NCBI GenBank assembly: GCA_051715425.1
Contig: JBPXJS010000039.1
Coordinates: 124,001-188,000 of the forward strand
Length of the DNA stretch: 64,000 nucleotides
Direction of reading: 5' to 3'
Origin: JAJTFA01 sp051715425
GTDB lineage: Bacteria; Bacteroidota; Bacteroidia; UKL13-3
Each line of letters opens with the position of its first letter. Within the stretch, counting starts at the first letter, position 1. A program made the position numbers and the translations under genes. A model generated the notes under the pieces. It saw only the letters and a program-made list of their open reading frames with translations, was not told where the DNA came from and did not search any database. Below, piece after piece: positions 57,119 through 64,000 of the stretch.

Positions 57119-58173
57119 AAACTGTCGTAGAAGTTAAGACCGGCACTGATCTGGGCTTCTGAGCAAACATTGTCTATTCCGGCTTTACCTATTTTTTTAA
57201 GGAGGGTAAAGTTTATTTCGTCATCAATGTTTTTCTTATCCTGCCTCATCAACCTGATAATTTCAGGCGATAGCACACTTCTGAGGGAGTACTTTGGGTA
57301 ATATTTGGAAATGAGGTCGGTAATTTGTTTAAGCTCTTTATTGCCCAGGCCTAACTTTATTTTTGAAAGATAGGCTTCTGCAATCATGCCAATGGCAACT
57401 GCTTCTCCGTGTTTTAATGGTTTTTTGTCTTTAGAGAGGGAGTATGCTTCAAGGGCGTGTCCGATGGTATGTCCGAAGTTAAGCACCTTTCGTATTGATT
57501 TTTCTTCCGGATCTTTTTTTACCACCTGCATCTTAATTTTGATAGAGCCGTTAATCAGAGGTCCCAGTTTAGGCAGTTCATCAAAACGCACCGATGCAAG
57601 CTTATCCCAATAATCTTTGTCCAGAATAAGGCCATGCTTAATCATTTCGGCATAACCATTCAGCAGCTCTTCTTTGGGCAGGGTAAACAAAAAGTCAGGA
57701 TTTATAAAAATCATGGCTGGTTGTTTTATGGTTCCAATAGCGTTTTTTACCCCGTTAAAATCAATAGCGTTTTTACCTCCTATGGAAGAATCTACCATGG
57801 CCAGCAAGGTGGTGGGAATATTAATATAGTCTATTCCTCTTTTGTAGGTTGATGCACAAAAACCTCCGATATCGCCAACCACGCCACCTCCCAGGTTAAT
57901 CAACACAGCTTTTTTATCGGCTTCATGCTGTTGCAGGGTATTCCATATTTTTTCTGCTACCTGAAGTGTTTTGTTTTTTTCTCCGGCACCAATAGATATC
58001 AGGCGTATATCAAAGAGATACTTGTTTAAAACCGGAAGGCATAATTTTTCTGTATTATCATCAACAAGTACAAATACCCTCGTGTATGATTTTTCGATTA
58101 TTTTCTCTAATAAGATATCGAAAACATCATTGCCTGAATAAATACTGAAATCTTTGAAGTGGTATTCTTTCAA
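57115..58173 (-). CDS. aroB: 3-dehydroquinate synthase
   Basis: 352 residues from a TTG at 58173. The longer frame from 58221 would start inside the -7 box at 58221-58228 and is rejected. Motifs: INLGGGVVGDIGGFCASTYKRG, IPTTLLAMVDSSIGGKNAID, NGYAEMIKHG and LNFGHTIGHALE (metal ligands). It converts DAHP to dehydroquinate with Zn and NAD. It is the first gene of the aro operon, divergent from proline dehydrogenase. Confidence 0.95.
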   Translation of the reverse strand: MKEYHFKDFSIYSGNDVFDILLEKIIEKSYTRVFVLVDDNTEKLCLPVLNKYLFDIRLISIGAGEKNKTLQVAEKIWNTLQQHEADKKAVLINLGGGVVGDIGGFCASTYKRGIDYINIPTTLLAMVDSSIGGKNAIDFNGVKNAIGTIKQPAMIFINPDFLFTLPKEELLNGYAEMIKHGLILDKDYWDKLASVRFDELPKLGPLINGSIKIKMQVVKKDPEEKSIRKVLNFGHTIGHALEAYSLSKDKKPLKHGEAVAIGMIAEAYLSKIKLGLGNKELKQITDLISKYYPKYSLRSVLSPEIIRLMRQDKKNIDDEINFTLLKKIGKAGIDNVCSEAQISAGLNFYDSL

Positions 58174-58186
58174 AATCTTACTTTTG
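58153..58186 (+). promoter_or_regulatory. Promoter of the proline dehydrogenase gene
   Basis: TTTG (58153-58156), a 22-nt spacer and TACTTTTG (58179-58186) match the -33/-7 consensus exactly; the GTG is 51 nt downstream. It overlaps the N-terminal coding region of aroB. Confidence 0.65.
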
Positions 58187-58220
58187 CCCGAACAAATTTG
58201 AGTTTTTAGAGTTAATAACA

Positions 58221-58228
58221 CAAATATA
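58221..58228 (-). promoter_or_regulatory. -7 box TATATTTG of the aro operon
   Basis: CAAATATA reads TATATTTG on the minus strand. A TTG lies 16 nt upstream (58247-58245). It implies transcription starts near 58214 and translation further downstream, supporting TTG 58173 as the aroB start. Confidence 0.55.
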
Positions 58229-58237
58229 ATACAAGCC

Positions 58238-59437
58238 GTGCACGCAACATCCGCTCAAACCCCAGTAAATCAAATCTCTTTTGGTAATACAGAAATTGCT
58301 TTCAGGTCTAAATCGGACGCTGATTTACGCAGATCCTATATGCTTTTTAAAGCAATAGGCTATAACTGGCTGGTAAATGCAGGGCCATCGCTTGTAAATA
58401 TAGCCTTTACCCTCAGATTACCGGTAAAAGGATTAATCCGTGCCACTGTTTTTAAGCAGTTTTGTGGGGGAGAAAGCATGAATCAGTGTGACAAAACCAT
58501 GAAACACTTATTCGATTATGGAATTGGATCTATACTCGATTATTCAGTAGAAGGGAAAGAGGAAGATGCTGAATTTGACCATACTGCTGAGGAAACAATT
58601 GCCACTATTTTTAAGGCAAAGGGAAATAAGCAGATACCGTTTTGCGTGTTTAAAGTTACCGGATTGGCCCGTTTTGATTTGCTTGCCAAGGTTAATGCAG
58701 GAGAAGCACTAAACAAGGATGAGCAGGAAGAGTTTAATCGTGTTAAAAATCGCATAGAGCGTATTTGTAAAACGGCATTTGAGAATAATGTAAGGATTTT
58801 TATAGATGCCGAAGAGAGTTGGATACAGGATGCTATTGATCAACTGGCACATGATATGATGGTGAAATTTAACAAGAGCAGAGCCATTGTATTTAATACC
58901 ATTCAACTTTACAGGCACGACAGGCTGAATTTTCTGAAGAAGAGTTTTGCAGAAGCAGAACATCACCAATATTACTTAGGTTTAAAACTGGTGCGTGGCG
59001 CCTATATGGAGAAAGAAAGGGAGCGGGCTGCTAAAATGGGTTATGAAAGTCCAATTCAACCGGATAAGGTATCGAGTGACAGAGATTATGATGATGCATT
59101 GAGGTTTTGTATGAAGCATTTGGATCGCATTAGCGTATGTGCAGGCAGCCATAACGAAAACAGCAGTATGTTGCTGGTAAAACTGATGGCGGAAAAAGGA
59201 GTGTCGAATAACGATGAAAGGGTTTATTTTTCCCAGTTGTTCGGTATGAGCGACCATATCAGCTACAACTTATCGGCTGCAGGGTATAATGTGGCCAAAT
59301 ATCTTCCTTACGGACCAGTGGAGGCTGTTTTGCCTTATTTAATCAGGCGTGCTCAGGAAAACACCTCTGCCAAAGGTCAGGCAGGAAGGGAGCTAAGCCT
59401 GATTACATCTGAGTTGAAAAGACGAAACGTTAAATAA
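58238..59437 (+). CDS. Proline dehydrogenase
   Basis: 399 residues, GTG start. FAD-dependent beta/alpha barrel that oxidises proline to pyrroline-5-carboxylate. Motifs: CVFKVTGLARFDLLAKV, IFIDAEESWIQDAID, GLKLVRGAYMEKERERA, CAGSHNENSSM and FSQLFGMSDHIS, with YLPYGPVEAVLPYLIRRA at the end. It is monofunctional (no fused P5C dehydrogenase). It is divergent from aroB, and the two promoters overlap. Confidence 0.95.
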   Translation: MHATSAQTPVNQISFGNTEIAFRSKSDADLRRSYMLFKAIGYNWLVNAGPSLVNIAFTLRLPVKGLIRATVFKQFCGGESMNQCDKTMKHLFDYGIGSILDYSVEGKEEDAEFDHTAEETIATIFKAKGNKQIPFCVFKVTGLARFDLLAKVNAGEALNKDEQEEFNRVKNRIERICKTAFENNVRIFIDAEESWIQDAIDQLAHDMMVKFNKSRAIVFNTIQLYRHDRLNFLKKSFAEAEHHQYYLGLKLVRGAYMEKERERAAKMGYESPIQPDKVSSDRDYDDALRFCMKHLDRISVCAGSHNENSSMLLVKLMAEKGVSNNDERVYFSQLFGMSDHISYNLSAAGYNVAKYLPYGPVEAVLPYLIRRAQENTSAKGQAGRELSLITSELKRRNVK

Positions 59438-59498
59438 GGTTTAAAAGAGCACCTGTTGTTAGTTGGTTGTTTACTAGCTCGGTAATACCATGTTTTCG

Positions 59499-59532
59499 GT
59501 GAAACGCCTACCCGTTGTAGCGTATGTTTCAC
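59499..59532 (+). other. Hairpin in the 59438-59674 gap
   Basis: GTGAAAC (59499-59505) and GTTTCAC (59526-59532) form a 7-bp outer stem, and CTAC (59508-59511) with GTAG (59517-59520) an inner 4-bp stem. A T-tract is absent. The gap has no gene; a second hairpin is at 59589-59606. Confidence 0.45.
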
Positions 59533-59588
59533 GTCAAGATAAAATTAATAAATGGTGTGTAATTGCCTATACAGCAAAAGATAAAGAA

Positions 59589-59606
59589 ATCAACACCCCT
59601 GTTGAT
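59589..59606 (+). other. Hairpin ATCAACA-CCCC-TGTTGAT
   Basis: A perfect 7-bp stem with a C4 loop, 69 nt before the hydrolase ATG at 59675. It could be a regulatory leader element or an operator. Confidence 0.45.
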
Positions 59607-59674
59607 ACAGCGTGTACAAGTACCCGATTGTGTTCCATTATTTTGAAGAAATCGGATTTAAGAATTTAAGCACC

Positions 59675-60361
59675 ATGCAAGCCACTTATTTGGGCCATTC
59701 CTGTTTTCAGTTTGTTATCAATGGTAAACATATTGTTGTTGATCCATTTATAAGGGGCAATACACTTGCCGCTGAGGCCGGAATAGATATTGACACCATA
59801 AAGGCAGATTATATTATTGTTTCGCACGGGCACGATGACCATACAGGAGATTTGCTTTATATGGCCGAGCGCAATCAGGCAACCGTAGTTTGCTCATGGG
59901 AAATTAATATGTGGCTGGCCAAACAAGGGTATAGCAACGTACACCCAATGAACGTTGGCGGAAAGTGGAACTTTGATTTTGGAACCGTGAAGATGACATT
60001 TGCCGCACATTCCAGCTCACTGTCAGATGGAACCTATGCCGGAGTAGCTGCAGGTTTTTTAATTACAGCAGAAGGTAAAACCATTTATTATAGTGGCGAT
60101 ACCGGCTTAAATCAGGAGTTAAAACTCGTTGGAGAATTTAATAAGATAGATAAAGCCTTTTTACCAATAGGCGATAATTTTACAATGGATTACACAGATG
60201 CTGCCATTGCAGCGGATTTTCTAAGGTGCAGCCATATTGTTGCCATGCACTTTGATACATTCGGGTACATCAAGGTAGATCATGAGGCTGCCAGGCAGCA
60301 TTTTAGTAAAAACGGAAAAACATTAACTATTCCTTCAATAGGAGAAACAATAGCACTTTAA
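59675..60361 (+). CDS. UPF0173-family metal-dependent hydrolase
   Basis: 228 residues from ATG 59675, where the N-terminus MQATYLGHSCFQF fits the family. A longer frame of 249 residues is less likely. The metallo-beta-lactamase fold shows VSHGHDDHTGD, the HxHxDH zinc motif, then YYSGDTGLN and a final His in VAMHFDTF. The substrate is unknown. It is 8 nt upstream of parA and probably shares its transcript. Confidence 0.88.
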   Translation: MQATYLGHSCFQFVINGKHIVVDPFIRGNTLAAEAGIDIDTIKADYIIVSHGHDDHTGDLLYMAERNQATVVCSWEINMWLAKQGYSNVHPMNVGGKWNFDFGTVKMTFAAHSSSLSDGTYAGVAAGFLITAEGKTIYYSGDTGLNQELKLVGEFNKIDKAFLPIGDNFTMDYTDAAIAADFLRCSHIVAMHFDTFGYIKVDHEAARQHFSKNGKTLTIPSIGETIAL

Positions 60362-60369
60362 TTTAGCAC

Positions 60370-61173
60370 ATGGGAAAAATAATTTCAATAGTAAATCAAA
60401 AGGGAGGAGTAGGTAAAACCACTACCGCAATTAATCTGGCAGCCAGTCTGGCGGTGTTGGAATACAAAACACTGGTGGTAGATGCCGATCCGCAGGCCAA
60501 TACCACTTCAGGTCTGGGTTTTGACCCCAAAAATGTAAAACTTGGATTATATGAAGTGATGATAAACGATGCCCTGGCAAAGGATGCATTGTTTAAAACC
60601 GAATTTGAGTTTCTGGATGTATTGCCATCAAATATTGATCTGGTTGGTGCCGAAATAGAACTGATTAATATTCCAAACAGGGAGCGTATTATGAAAGGCG
60701 CTATGGAGAAAATAAAGAAAGATTATGATTTCATTATCATAGATTGTTCTCCTTCGCTTGGCTTAATTACAACCAATGCGCTTACAGCAAGCGATTCGGT
60801 AATTATACCGGTACAGTGCGAATATTTTGCATTGGAAGGGTTGGGTAAACTCCTTAATACCATAAAAATTGTACAGTCGAGTTTAAATCCGGAATTACAG
60901 ATTGAAGGCTTGCTGCTTACCATGTACGACATGCGTTTACGTTTAAGCAATCAGGTGGTGGAAGAAGTAAAAATGCATTTTCAGCAACTGGTATTTGATA
61001 CCATTATACAGCGAAATACCCGATTAAGTGAGGCACCAAGTTTTGGTAAGCCGGTTATTGCGCACGATGCCGAGTGTAAAGGAACCATTAATTACCTGAA
61101 TCTGGCTAAGGAATTGCTCCAGAAAAACGGGATGACCAAATTGAATCAATACGAACCACAAACAGTAAACTAA
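60370..61173 (+). CDS. parA: Chromosome-partitioning ATPase ParA
   Basis: 267 residues. Deviant Walker A motif SIVNQKGGVGKTTTAIN at the N-terminus, then VDADPQANTTSGLG and IIIDCSPSLGLIT. There is no N-terminal DNA-binding extension, so it is the Soj-like chromosomal type. With ParB it segregates the origin region. parB follows after 1 nt. Confidence 0.96.
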   Translation: MGKIISIVNQKGGVGKTTTAINLAASLAVLEYKTLVVDADPQANTTSGLGFDPKNVKLGLYEVMINDALAKDALFKTEFEFLDVLPSNIDLVGAEIELINIPNRERIMKGAMEKIKKDYDFIIIDCSPSLGLITTNALTASDSVIIPVQCEYFALEGLGKLLNTIKIVQSSLNPELQIEGLLLTMYDMRLRLSNQVVEEVKMHFQQLVFDTIIQRNTRLSEAPSFGKPVIAHDAECKGTINYLNLAKELLQKNGMTKLNQYEPQTVN

Positions 61174-61174
61174 G

Positions 61175-62068
61175 ATGAACATTAAAAGAAATGCCCTGGG
61201 AAGAGGGTTAAGTGCCTTGCTGCAGGATGCAACAACTGATATTACCACAACTACTACTGAAACAGCTCCCGTTAATTCCATCAGTGAAATATTAATAAGC
61301 CAGATACAAGCCAATCCATTTCAACCACGCACTGATTTTGAAGAAGAGGCTTTGAATGAGTTGGCAGATTCAATAAAAACACATGGGGTAATTCAACCAA
61401 TTACCGTGCGTAAAATGGGGTACGACACTTATCAGATTATTTCTGGTGAGCGCAGAACAAGGGCTTCATTACTGGCAGGGTTGAGCAAAGTTCCGGCATA
61501 TGTGCGTGTAGCCAATGATCAGGAAATGCTGGAAATGGCGCTTATTGAGAATATTCAACGTGAAGAGTTAAATCCAATAGAAATAGCCCTGAGTTATAAA
61601 AGGCTTATTGATGAGTGCAGTTTGAAACAGGAAGACGTAGCTGAGCGTGTTAGTAAAAACAGAACCACGGTAAGCAATTTCCTTCGTTTGCTAAAACTTC
61701 CTGATAATATTCAGTTAGCACTTAAAGAAGGTAAAATTACCATGGGACATGCCCGTGCCATTATTAGCCTGGATGATGCCCAAAAACAGCAAGGGGTGTT
61801 TGAATATATGTTGGCCAACGACCTGAGTGTGCGTGATGTTGAAGGGATTGTTAGAGATGCCAACGGTGACGGAGATAAAAAGAAGTTTCCACTGATACCT
61901 AAAAAAACCACCAAACAATCGCTGTTTGTTGATTTTCAAAAAAATCTGAGCAAGAAACTGGATACAAAAATTAGCATTAAGGCTGATGATAAGGGGCGTG
62001 GATCCATAAAAATTCCATTCCGTTCTCAGGCCGATTTGGAAAGAATTCTGAATTTATTGGGCGAATAA
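61175..62068 (+). CDS. parB: Chromosome-partitioning protein ParB
   Basis: 297 residues. N-terminal segment RGLSALLQDA, ParB/Srx domain (about 45-135: NPFQPRTDFEEEALNELADS, ISGERRTRASLLAGL with the CTP-binding GERR), HTH (about 145-190: ALSYKRLIDECSLKQEDVAERV, KNRTTVSNFLRLL), C-terminal dimerisation. It loads on parS sites, spreads and recruits ParA. A terminator lies just after the stop at 62074-62100. No exact parS palindrome was noticed in the window. Confidence 0.96.
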   Translation: MNIKRNALGRGLSALLQDATTDITTTTTETAPVNSISEILISQIQANPFQPRTDFEEEALNELADSIKTHGVIQPITVRKMGYDTYQIISGERRTRASLLAGLSKVPAYVRVANDQEMLEMALIENIQREELNPIEIALSYKRLIDECSLKQEDVAERVSKNRTTVSNFLRLLKLPDNIQLALKEGKITMGHARAIISLDDAQKQQGVFEYMLANDLSVRDVEGIVRDANGDGDKKKFPLIPKKTTKQSLFVDFQKNLSKKLDTKISIKADDKGRGSIKIPFRSQADLERILNLLGE

Positions 62069-62073
62069 TATGA

Positions 62074-62100
62074 AAAACGCGGTTTGTACCGCGTTTTTTT
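62074..62100 (+). terminator. Terminator after parB
   Basis: AAAACGCGGT (62074-62083) and ACCGCGTTTT (62088-62097) form a perfect 10-bp stem with loop TTGT, continued by T to 62100. The ATG at 62070 of a longer downstream frame lies at its edge. Confidence 0.88.
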
Positions 62101-62114
62101 ATGCCCGTTTTAAT

Positions 62115-62122
62115 TACTTTTG
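62115..62122 (+). promoter_or_regulatory. -7 box TACTTTTG for the DUF5683-dapB genes
   Basis: An exact TAnnTTTG match 15 nt after the parB terminator and 17 nt before the TTG start at 62139, giving a leader of about 10 nt. Confidence 0.6.
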
Positions 62123-62138
62123 TACTTCTTTGGAACAT

Positions 62139-62702
62139 TTGAAAAAGGGCTTATTTATATTGTTTTTGTTGGCGTGCAGCACTGCATATGCCCAATCAGA
62201 TACCTCATCAACGCTGATGAAAAAAGATAATGAGGTAAAACCCCGCAAGCATTCACCAAAAACAGCAACCTTGCTTTCGCTGGCACTTCCGGGTGCAGGC
62301 CAGGTTTATAACCGCAAAAACTGGTGGTGGAAAGTGCCAGTAATTTATGGTGCAGGTGCTGCCTTTACTTATGGGGTAATTTACTACAACAGCAACTACA
62401 ACGATTTTAGAGAGGCATATAAATACCGGATTGTGAACAATGTAGAGCAAAACGGGGATCCCAGATTTGATAAATTTCAAACGCCCACCTTATTGTCCAT
62501 TCGCGAAAGCTACCGGGAGGCAAGGGATCAGTGCCTCATAGGGGTTATAGCTGTTTATGCGCTTCAAATAGTTGATGCGGCTGTAGAAGCACATTTTTTT
62601 GATTTTAATGTGAGCGATGACTTATCTTTGAATATACAACCCACTTATATCCCGGGGCCACAAAGTTGGGCAGGGGTACAGTTTAACCTTAAATTGAAAT
62701 AA
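62139..62702 (+). CDS. DUF5683-domain outer-membrane/secreted protein
   Basis: 187 residues from TTG 62139, where a signal peptide begins (KKGLFILFLLACSTAYA). The frame from ATG 62070 runs through the terminator and promoter and is rejected. DUF5683 appears as ATLLSLALPGAGQVYNRKNWW with KVPVIYGAGAAFTYG, a membrane-associated hydrophobic segment. The family is conserved beside parB-dapB-lepB in Bacteroidetes; the function is unknown. dapB starts 3 nt later. Confidence 0.87.
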   Translation: MKKGLFILFLLACSTAYAQSDTSSTLMKKDNEVKPRKHSPKTATLLSLALPGAGQVYNRKNWWWKVPVIYGAGAAFTYGVIYYNSNYNDFREAYKYRIVNNVEQNGDPRFDKFQTPTLLSIRESYREARDQCLIGVIAVYALQIVDAAVEAHFFDFNVSDDLSLNIQPTYIPGPQSWAGVQFNLKLK

Positions 62703-62705
62703 ACA

Positions 62706-63449
62706 TTGAAGATTGCACTACTTGGCTACGGTAAAATGGGAAAAGCGGTTGAAAAAATTGCTCTTGCCAAAGGTCATGAAATTGTATACAAGGTAAATCT
62801 TGAAAATGCATTTAACTTTATGCCCATCAGTTTGCAGAATGTAGATGTGGCTATTGACTTTAGTATGCCATCAGCAGCAGTTGATAATATTTTAAAATGT
62901 TTTGAGGCAAGGGTACCAATTATTGTAGGCACAACAGGTTGGTACGATCAGTTTGATGAGATAAAAGAGAAGTGCCTGAATGAAGGGCAATCAATGGTAT
63001 ACAGCACCAATTTCAGTATTGGAGTAAACATATTTTATAAGCTGAATAAAATACTTGCCAAAATGATGAATGATCATGCGGATTATGATGTAATGATAGA
63101 AGAGGTGCATCATACGGAGAAAAAAGATCATCCAAGCGGAACAGCTATTTCCCTGGCTAAACAAATTTTGGCCGATAACAAGAATAAAACAGATTACAAA
63201 GGTCGCCTTCTTTACAATGATAATATGCCTGCTCAAAGTGTAAAACCTCATGAGATGCTTATTGAGTCAAAGAGAATTGGAGATGTTACAGGCGATCACA
63301 CCGTGAAATACGAATCAGTGATTGATGAAATATCCATTACCCATAAAGCCAAATCGAGGTATGGATTTGCCAAAGGCGCTTTACTGGCCGCTGAGTGGAT
63401 ACAAGGTAAAAAAGGTATCTACACCATGGAAGATATCCTCAAATTATAA
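62706..63449 (+). CDS. dapB: 4-hydroxy-tetrahydrodipicolinate reductase
   Basis: 247 residues, TTG start (MKIALLGYGKMG aligned to the NADPH-binding GxGxMG start of the family). Motifs: IVGTTGWYD, STNFSIGVN and EEVHHTEKKDHPSGTA (catalytic His and Lys). It is a step of the diaminopimelate/lysine pathway. It sits between DUF5683 and lepB as in other Bacteroidetes. Confidence 0.95.
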   Translation: MKIALLGYGKMGKAVEKIALAKGHEIVYKVNLENAFNFMPISLQNVDVAIDFSMPSAAVDNILKCFEARVPIIVGTTGWYDQFDEIKEKCLNEGQSMVYSTNFSIGVNIFYKLNKILAKMMNDHADYDVMIEEVHHTEKKDHPSGTAISLAKQILADNKNKTDYKGRLLYNDNMPAQSVKPHEMLIESKRIGDVTGDHTVKYESVIDEISITHKAKSRYGFAKGALLAAEWIQGKKGIYTMEDILKL

Positions 63450-63535
63450 GATGTTTATCCCCGGATTTTTCCTTTTAACACAAAACCTGAATAAAGGCAT
63501 ACTGGCTTCGTTATGCTGTAAATAATAATTGTAAA

Positions 63536-64000
63536 ATGACTTCAGATAATAAGAAAAATAACCTCAATGTATTTCTGCTTTTTATGGCTATGCTTAGTTC
63601 AAGGGAAAAGAATTATTTCTGGTTAATGTCGGGTATTAACACATTTTTTCTCCTGGTTATGGTATTTCTGGCAGGGGTTGGATTTTTGCATGGCCTTGCT
63701 TTCTGGACCGTTGTAGAGGCTGCCATTGTTGTATACTATATATACATAAACCGCATGTCGCGCAAAACCAAAAAGCGGGAGTGGATTGATGCCATTGCTT
63801 TTGCAGTAGTTGCCGCAACTCTTATTCGTACTTTTTTCATAGAAGCGTATACTATTCCTACCTCTTCCATGGAGAAATCGCTGCTTGTTGGAGATTTTTT
63901 GTTTGTAAGTAAGGTTAATTATGGGGCACGCACACCAATGACACCCATTTCTTTCCCGTTTGCACACAATACCTTGCCACTGGTATCAGCCAAATCTTAT
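63536..64000 (+). CDS. lepB: Signal peptidase I (partial, cut by window end)
   Basis: 155 codons of the N-terminal part, open to the last base. Two or three hydrophobic segments (about 33-70) precede the membrane-adjacent helix (WIDAIAFAVVAATLIRTF), and the catalytic motif IPTSSMEKSLLVGDF with Ser111 is present. The catalytic Lys is beyond the window. This Bacteroidetes-type enzyme has more N-terminal membrane spans than E. coli LepB. It removes signal peptides from exported proteins. It follows dapB with an 86-nt gap. Confidence 0.92.
   Translation, partial: MTSDNKKNNLNVFLLFMAMLSSREKNYFWLMSGINTFFLLVMVFLAGVGFLHGLAFWTVVEAAIVVYYIYINRMSRKTKKREWIDAIAFAVVAATLIRTFFIEAYTIPTSSMEKSLLVGDFLFVSKVNYGARTPMTPISFPFAHNTLPLVSAKSY

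Noticed and set aside
59612..59674. Upstream extension of the UPF0173 hydrolase
   Set aside because: The 21 extra residues do not match the family, which starts at MQATYLGHSCF.
63452..63526. 24-codon frame between dapB and lepB
   Set aside because: Short, Cys-ending, no family and no conserved context; likely spacer.

Overview
The window looks like chromosomal DNA of a member of the phylum Bacteroidetes (Bacteroidota). The evidence is: TAnnTTTG-type -7 promoter boxes, almost no Shine-Dalgarno sequences although the 16S 3' end keeps CCUCC, three secreted proteins with type IX secretion (T9SS) sorting tails, an rrn operon with Ile and Ala tRNAs, and phylum-typical neighbourhoods (phoH-purC and parA-parB-DUF5683-dapB-lepB). 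The sequence does not allow a genus or species call.

Layout. 1-4.1 kb: tail of an HU-like gene, a TPR protein, an unlisted 29-residue basic mini-protein, RNase G (rng), an OmpA lipoprotein and a MazG-like hydrolase. 4.1-7.8 kb: methyltransferase and DUF349 protein, divergent from HMG-CoA lyase. 7.9-13.3 kb: a tight phoH-purC-NHL protein-metalloprotease operon. 13.4-17.2 kb: SAM hydrolase, ABM-domain protein, LysM protein, glycosyltransferase, and a convergent O-antigen ligase. 17.3-22.7 kb: a complete rRNA operon on the minus strand (16S, tRNA-Ile, tRNA-Ala, 23S, 5S) with three tandem promoters, processing stems and a terminator. 22.8-26.5 kb: PaaN aldehyde dehydrogenase and an LpoB/COG3014 lipoprotein pair. 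26.6-36.3 kb: a six-gene minus-strand operon (Rv1355c/MoeY-type ThiF protein, GNAT-like protein, 7TMR-DISM histidine kinase, receiver-kinase hybrid, single receiver, AsmA), with a divergent paralogous receiver at its head. 36.3-42.9 kb: small lipoprotein, Smr/DUF2027 protein, unknown secreted protein, RseP, Dxr, ORF6N protein and GH3 protein. 42.9-47.4 kb: DUF4139 protein, acyl-CoA carboxylase, GNAT and T9SS protein. 47.5-52.8 kb: Fur-family regulator, PurA, SirB1-like protein and topoisomerase I. 52.8-58.2 kb: secreted M43 protease and the aroB-aroA-aroC operon. 58.2-64 kb: proline dehydrogenase, UPF0173 hydrolase, parA-parB, DUF5683, dapB and the start of lepB.

Most of the window is housekeeping: purine, shikimate, lysine and isoprenoid synthesis, envelope biogenesis, chromosome partition and ribosomes. 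The best candidate for an undescribed system is 26.6-36.3 kb. There an E1-like adenylating enzyme and an acyltransferase-fold protein are co-transcribed with a membrane sensor kinase and two receiver proteins, and a third receiver diverges from the same intergenic region. I infer a locus that makes or modifies a small molecule and senses it, with an AsmA envelope protein as possible downstream partner. Other points of interest are the 29-residue RNA-binding-like peptide, a long hairpin in the rng leader, an inverted repeat that spans the topA promoter next to a rare Shine-Dalgarno, and several compact terminator-promoter junctions that move gene starts.
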